Assembly (NCBI GenBank): GCA_934045075.1
Contig: OW203740.1
Span: forward strand, 18,923,878 to 18,987,877
Length of the DNA stretch: 64,000 nucleotides
Source of the DNA: Yponomeuta sedellus
Lineage: Eukaryota > Arthropoda > Insecta > Lepidoptera > Yponomeutidae
Direction of reading: 5' to 3'
Shown one piece after another: positions 59,914 through 64,000 of the stretch. Position 1 is the first letter of the stretch. Every line of letters starts with the position of its first letter. A model generated the notes under the pieces. It was not told where the DNA came from. It did not search any database and saw only the letters and a program-made list of their open reading frames with translations. A program made the translations under genes and the position numbers.

Positions 59914-60041
59914 TTAGTTAGTGCATTAAAAAGAGTATAATAAAATAACAATATTTTATCGACCAATGTATATCTATCGTCTCAAATCGTAAGACACGGC
60001 TAGTAACGGAGTCAGTTCAGCGCCATCTTCACACTTCTTTA

Positions 60042-60296
60042 GTACATACATACATACATACATACATACATACATACATAACCTCACGCCTGTATCCCAG
60101 AGGGGTAGGCAGAACCCAGGGACTACCACCTGCTACGATTCTGACAGATCACCTTCGCTTCATCAACGTTTATAAGTCGTTGCATGCACTCACGCGGGTT
60201 CTGGGTACTTTTTATCTTTCCCTTTGCTAATACATCCCCTATCTGGTCGATGTATGTCCGCCTGGGACGACCCTTACCAACCCTTCCACTTGAGAA
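60042..60296 (-). mobile_element. RTE2 LINE 3' end with CATA tail
   Basis: (CATA)n tail, CCTGTATCCCAGAGGGGTAG, TCACCTTCGCTTCATCAACG, ATCTGGTCGATGTATGTCCG and TGGGACGACCC, the reversed RTE2 end. The coding part is short and broken. Confidence 0.8.
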
Positions 60297-60299
60297 CTA

Positions 60300-60738
60300 C
60301 TTTTTTTTTAATAGCCGAAAAGAAAATCTCCCATACAAGTCACTGTTCCTCCCTACGAGTCAAAGAGCTACATTGCTGCTCCCCTTTAACAAGACCAAAC
60401 TAGCTCTTTTTAAATGGATGTTATAAAAACAACAATTCTTTACTCGATAGCCACCATGGGTAATGTTATCTGCCCCATTATAAAAAAAAACCTTTCCTTC
60501 ACGCGTTTCCAAGCAAATAGTTTTCCCTCTGCATTCGCCCCAACTAAATAATGAACAGACGTATTGCCCCCAAACCCTCTCGAACCACAGATCAGTTGAC
60601 GCAAAGAGTCCATTTAGGTCGACATTGGGTATGTAAGGAAAAATTACAGAATTTTTCAATAGTAAAATTAAAACCGTCTTCAAAACACAACATAACTAAA
60701 AACAGACAAATAAGATAACATGAGATTATTCTGTATTG
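60300..60738. other. unassigned DNA
   Basis: No recognisable gene or repeat. Confidence 0.4.
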
Positions 60739-60739
60739 T

Positions 60740-60885
60740 ACACAAGAACACATTATCTAATATGTAAAGATAAAAGAAAGAAAGCTAAAAGCAATTTCTT
60801 CCAGACAACCGTATGGCGGAGAGTCGCTGAAGGAAATGAGAGACGGGTAGTCGGGTAACAATAAATTCAAAGAATATATTTGGCA
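60740..60885 (-). repeat. family H-like repeat
   Basis: AGCAATTTCTTCCAGACAAC, GGAGAGTCGCTGAAGGAAAT and GAGACGGGTAGTCGGGTAA match 46240-46300. Confidence 0.55.
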
Positions 60886-61058
60886 GGATGTGCCATACCT
60901 AGGGTTGCTCCCGTCAATTGACAACATTTTATATTTTACAACGCGCAAAACTAAAAATACCGTTTCTTAATTTTGCGATCTTGATTACGAAAAAAATATT
61001 TAGAATTTTTATTATTGCTTAATTTTAGAGAAAATAAATAATCACCAAAAATTGTGTG

Positions 61059-61251
61059 ATGACGTCACACATACGGTGGAATAAGAAGGTACCGTTGTTT
61101 AATATTAAAAATTAATATGACAGACTGATGTCATTTTCAATTTCATTCAAATGTCATGTCGGAGAAATAACTTTTTCTTTCCTTAATTCCAATGGTTTTT
61201 AAAAAGGCGGCAAGTGTGTTAACTATTATTAAGCCGTATGTGTGACGTCAT
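61059..61251. repeat. inverted pair with CRE-like TGACGTCA
   Basis: ATGACGTCACACATACGG (61059-61076) and its exact complement (61234-61251) flank ~157 bp. Each arm holds TGACGTCA. This could be a small MITE or a regulatory pair. No TSD is obvious. Confidence 0.7.
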
Positions 61252-61510
61252 TTGGCGGTTACGTCCTTTTAGAATAAGACGAAATTCAAACAGAAAATAA
61301 TGAATGAAAATCATCGAATTTCCGAAAATAAACAAATATGGGTCGTTTTATTTTGTATCTAGTTACCTTTTTAAGACAGTAAAATACGTACGCTAAACAG
61401 TTTAAAATGTCAATTCTTAACATTAGTTTCTGTCATAGTCGCTAGATGGCCCTATTTTTTATTTAGCTACTGCTTAACATTGCGAATAATCACTAGATGG
61501 TGCTGCTACA

Positions 61511-62793
61511 TAGGCTGCTACTTATGTATGCGGAATCTGGGATTCCAATAATTTTAAATGCAATGTCTGACCTCCATGGTAAAACGCGTTCTTTTTTAAG
61601 TACTGGCCGCTAATATTTTCCTCTTATATACGTTAGTGTTTTCTTTTTGTTGGGTTTAAAATGTCATATCGCTAAAAAAATGGAACTCACTCGTGAAAAT
61701 ATTCGTGCTATGATTTATTACGATTTTCGGCGTGGTTTAACACAACAACAGTGTGTAGATCAATTAACTTCGATTTTTGGTGGTGAAGCTCCATCAAAAA
61801 CGACTGTGTATCACTGGTTTAGTGAGTTTAATCGCGGGCGCAGTAAGCTCACGGACGAAGTTAAGTCGCCCGAAATCGGTGGTTGTGCCACAAAATATTG
61901 AAGCTGTGCAAAAACTAATAATGCAAGACCGCCATGTTACGTATCGCGAGATAGAGGCTATTCTGGGCATATGTATGACGAGCATTTATAGGATATTAAA
62001 TGAACATTTGTCTGTAAAAAAAATTTGATCGCGTTGGATCCCGCACAACTTAACTCAGGATCAAAAAGATTCTCGCGTCGAATGGTGCAAGAAAACCTTA
62101 AAAAAATTCAACGGAGGCGACTCAAAATCTTTTTATAGTATCTACACAGGTGACGAATCCTGGATCTACGCGTACGATCCCGAAACTAAACAACAATCAA
62201 TAGTTTGGGTGTTTCAAAATGAGCCGAACCCTACGAAAGTGGCTCGTGCAATAAGCACTGTAAAGCAAATGGTGGCCTGCTTTTTTGGTATTAATGGCCA
62301 TGTGGCTACAATACCACTGGAGAATCGCAGAACGGTTAATTCGGAGTGGTACACGACCATTTGTTTACCGGAAGTATTTGAAGAAATACGCCAAAACAAC
62401 CAGCGACGCAGAATCATACTTCACCATGACAATGCCAGCTGTCATACATCTCAGGAAACAACTACATTTTGGATGGTCAAAAAATAGAATTGATGGGTCA
62501 TCCACCGTACAGCCCTGATTTGGCTCCCAATGATTTCTATTTATTCCCAAATGTAAAGAATAAATTACGTGGTCAACGATTTTTGACCCGTGAAGATGCC
62601 GTAGATGCGTTCAAACAGCACGTTTTGGAGATACCTCAATCAGAGTGGAAAAAGTGTTTTACAAATTGGTTTCATCGAATGCAAAAGTGCCTCGATCATA
62701 GAGGAGAATACTTTGAAAAACAATAAAAGCATATTTAGCCATATACATTTGTTTATTTTTTCTATTCCGCATACATAAGTAGCAGCCCTCGTA
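61511..62793 (+). mobile_element. mariner transposon, dead
   Basis: TIRs GGCTGCTACTTATGTATGCG + GAAT (61513-61536) and its exact complement (62764-62787). The right end continues CCTCG to a TA. At the left the outermost ~4 bases (CGAG) are missing next to TA. The 1.28-kb length with one transposase gene is typical of mariner. Confidence 0.93.
61680..62726 (+). pseudogene. mariner transposase (D,D34D), inactivated
   Basis: A DDE/D transposase that would bind TIRs and cut and paste at TA. The N-terminal helix-turn-helix part reads MELTRENIRAMIYYDFRRG and SKTTVYHWFSEFNRG. After a ~5-bp deletion near 61860 the frame shifts to RPKSVVVPQNIEAVQKLI. TGA at 62026-62028 replaces a codon before SRWIPHNLT. 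The catalytic core keeps TGDESWIYAYDPETK (D1) and LHHDNASCHTSQ (D2). A 1-bp deletion near 62468 shifts to GHPPYSPDLAPNDFYLFP (D3). D2 to D3 spacing is 34 residues once the frames are read together, the mariner signature. It ends WKKCFTNWFHRMQKCLDHRG and EYFEKQ, as in many insect mariners. Three lesions; no activity expected. Confidence 0.93.
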
Positions 62794-62799
62794 TTATTA

Positions 62800-63376
62800 A
62801 AATAAAAATATAAATAAGCCTAAACTACCAAGCAGGCGGGACACAAACTCAACATTGTGACTGGTTCAGTAAATTATCAACAGTGGTTTTTTGTCATATT
62901 TTTATAATAAAAAAGTATATATTACTTTTTATTAATAAAAAAACTATTTACTCTTACTGTTCATGTTAAATGAACGCTGCCTTCTGTTTATTTCCGTCAA
63001 GTGCCGTTTGGACTTGAGCCTCAAGCCGCCGAGTTTCCTATCAAATTGGCATACAACCCAGCAAGGGTTAATGCAGGCGTCAGCGAAATCACAGAGTAAA
63101 ATACTCGAGATAAAAGCTTACTTGTTATTCTGCTCACGAAGCCAGAGTTCCGGTGCGTTTTGCGTCCGAACTTAGGGTTAGACCTGCAATTTTTTTTTGT
63201 TTTACCAGTGTACAATAAAGAATACTCTTATCTTAAATTAGAGCACCATTTTTTGGCGCTATTAGTGACTTGCGCTAAAAAAGGGTGCTATAAGATAAGA
63301 TAACAGTATTCATTTTAAAGGATGCTTTAGTCGCGTCAAGGGAGAAAATTTGAGAAATTTCTAAAACATTCAATAT
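62800..63376. other. mostly unassigned DNA
   Basis: 63185-63310 has family H-like ends (TTTTTTGTTTTACCAGTGTA, CTTATCTTAAATTAGAGC). The rest is unrecognised. Confidence 0.4.
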
Positions 63377-63388
63377 ATTTAAGCGTCA

Positions 63389-63921
63389 TCGTCATCCATC
63401 GTCAGGCTATACTAGTCCACTGCTGGACATAGCCCTCCCCTAATGAGCGCCATAGCGCCCTGTCTTCAGCTTGCCGCATCCAGCATCTGCCTGCAGTTTT
63501 TCGCAGATCGTCATCCCACCTAGTCGGAGGGCGTCCTACACTACGTTTGCCGAGTCGCGGTCTCCACTCAAGGACACGTTTGCTCCAACGGTTGTCGGTT
63601 CTTCGCGAGATATGGCCAGCCCACTGCCACTTCAGCTTGCTGATTCTCTGAGCTATGTCGATAACTTTGGTTCTCTGTCGGATGCATTCGTTACGAATCC
63701 TATCCTTCAGAGAAACTCCGAGCATAGCTCTCTCCATAGCTCGCTGAGCGACTTTGAACTGGTGGACCAACCCTTTCGTGAGTGTCCATGTCTCGACTCC
63801 GTAGGTCATGACAGGTAGGATGCACTGATTAAAAACTTTCGTTTTCAAGCATTGCGGTATGGATGACGAGAAGACTCGGCGTAGTTTCCCAAACGCTGCC
63901 CAGCCCAGCTGGATCCTCCTC
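63389..63921 (-). mobile_element. RTE1 LINE, 5'-truncated, perfect 12-bp TSD
   Basis: 533-bp insertion flanked by ATTTAAGCGTCA (63377-63388, 63922-63933). The minus-strand 3' end is TATAGCCTGACGATGGATGA. Truncation at a random internal point plus TSD is classic target-primed insertion. Confidence 0.93.
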
Positions 63922-63923
63922 AT
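63402..63923 (-). pseudogene. RTE1 reverse transcriptase C-terminal 173 residues
   Basis: Reads FNQCILPVMTYGVETWTLTK, QRAMERAMLGVSLKDRIRNE, KLKWQWAGHISRRTDNRWSK, GRPPTRWDDDLRKTAGRCW and WRSLGEGYVQQWTSIA. This is the post-RT region of an RTE-clade LINE: the LPVMTYGxETW motif just after the RT thumb, then the conserved C-terminal domain. The catalytic RT and endonuclease domains are absent through 5' truncation. The frame is undamaged, so the insertion is young. The apparent start codon merely reflects the truncation point. Confidence 0.9.
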
Positions 63924-63942
63924 TTAAGCGTCAACTTACACA

Positions 63943-64000
63943 AATCGTATTTCTTAATGATTCGCGATACTCATACATAGTTATATATGTTCAGTCTACC
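63943..64000. repeat. family I, cut by the window end
   Basis: CTTAATGATTCGCGATACTC, ATACATAGTTATATAT and TTCAGTCTACC match family I. Confidence 0.7.

Noticed and set aside
62209..62726. Domesticated mariner transposase gene
   Set aside because: Two frameshifts and a stop break the coding region and both TIRs remain, so it is a decayed transposon and not an exapted gene.

Overview
This window looks like transposon-dense, AT-rich euchromatic DNA from an insect, most likely a moth or butterfly. The basis is the repeat content: tRNA-derived SINEs, RTE- and CR1/Jockey-like LINE fragments, a mariner element, small Helitron-like elements ending in CAGCTAG, and PIF/Harbinger-type MITEs, arranged as I know them from lepidopteran genomes. 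I found no host protein-coding gene, genuine tRNA or rRNA gene, or CRISPR array. Almost every long open frame belongs to a transposon or is a by-product of a simple repeat.

Layout. 0-11 kb: scattered SINEs, a hAT-like MITE (4860-5258), a tandem pair of MITEs (5672-6118), and a 656-bp terminal-inverted-repeat (TIR) element (8367-9022). 11-18 kb: two Helitron-like copies, a 45-bp minisatellite (11900-12304), and a 5S-derived SINE split by a Harbinger element that still carries a MADF-like coding remnant (13056-13761). 18-23 kb: a nearly intact non-LTR retrotransposon on the minus strand (19015 to about 22750) with endonuclease and reverse transcriptase separated by one in-frame stop. 23-32 kb: SINEs and LINE fragments. 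32.3-33.9 kb: a nested set of at least five insertions inside one TIR element. 35-43 kb: a (TATG)n microsatellite grown from a LINE tail, a 282-bp-arm SINE palindrome, and several SINE dimers. 43-61 kb: more SINEs, MITEs and one foldback with a hammerhead-like core (51391-51440). 61.5-62.8 kb: a dead mariner. 63.4-63.9 kb: an RTE 3' end with a 12-bp target-site duplication (TSD).

Family names used here are local. SINE A is tRNA-related, with tail GCCTCTAAATAGGTTTTTAA. SINE B is tRNA-derived, with tail CATGTAAATGTTATGTTATG. SINE C is tRNA-related, with GCCCTGCAGTGGGACG near its 3' end. SINE D is 5S rRNA-derived, with tail (GATAAC)n or (GATGAT)n. E is the short Helitron-like family. RTE1 to RTE4 are groups of RTE-like LINE 3' ends. 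F, G, H, I, J and K are other local repeats.

The most interesting signals are: (1) SINE A inserted repeatedly as head-to-head inverted dimers with a 3' tail at both outer ends and an 8-12 bp TSD around the whole unit, which suggests priming from both target strands; (2) SINE D, whose promoter region closely resembles insect 5S rRNA, in two subfamilies; (3) two copies of a MITE of about 315 bp with a palindromic GTAC target duplication, both confirmed against empty paralogous sites; (4) the hammerhead-like foldback. Many insertion boundaries could be checked inside the window, because related repeats elsewhere supply the uninterrupted site.
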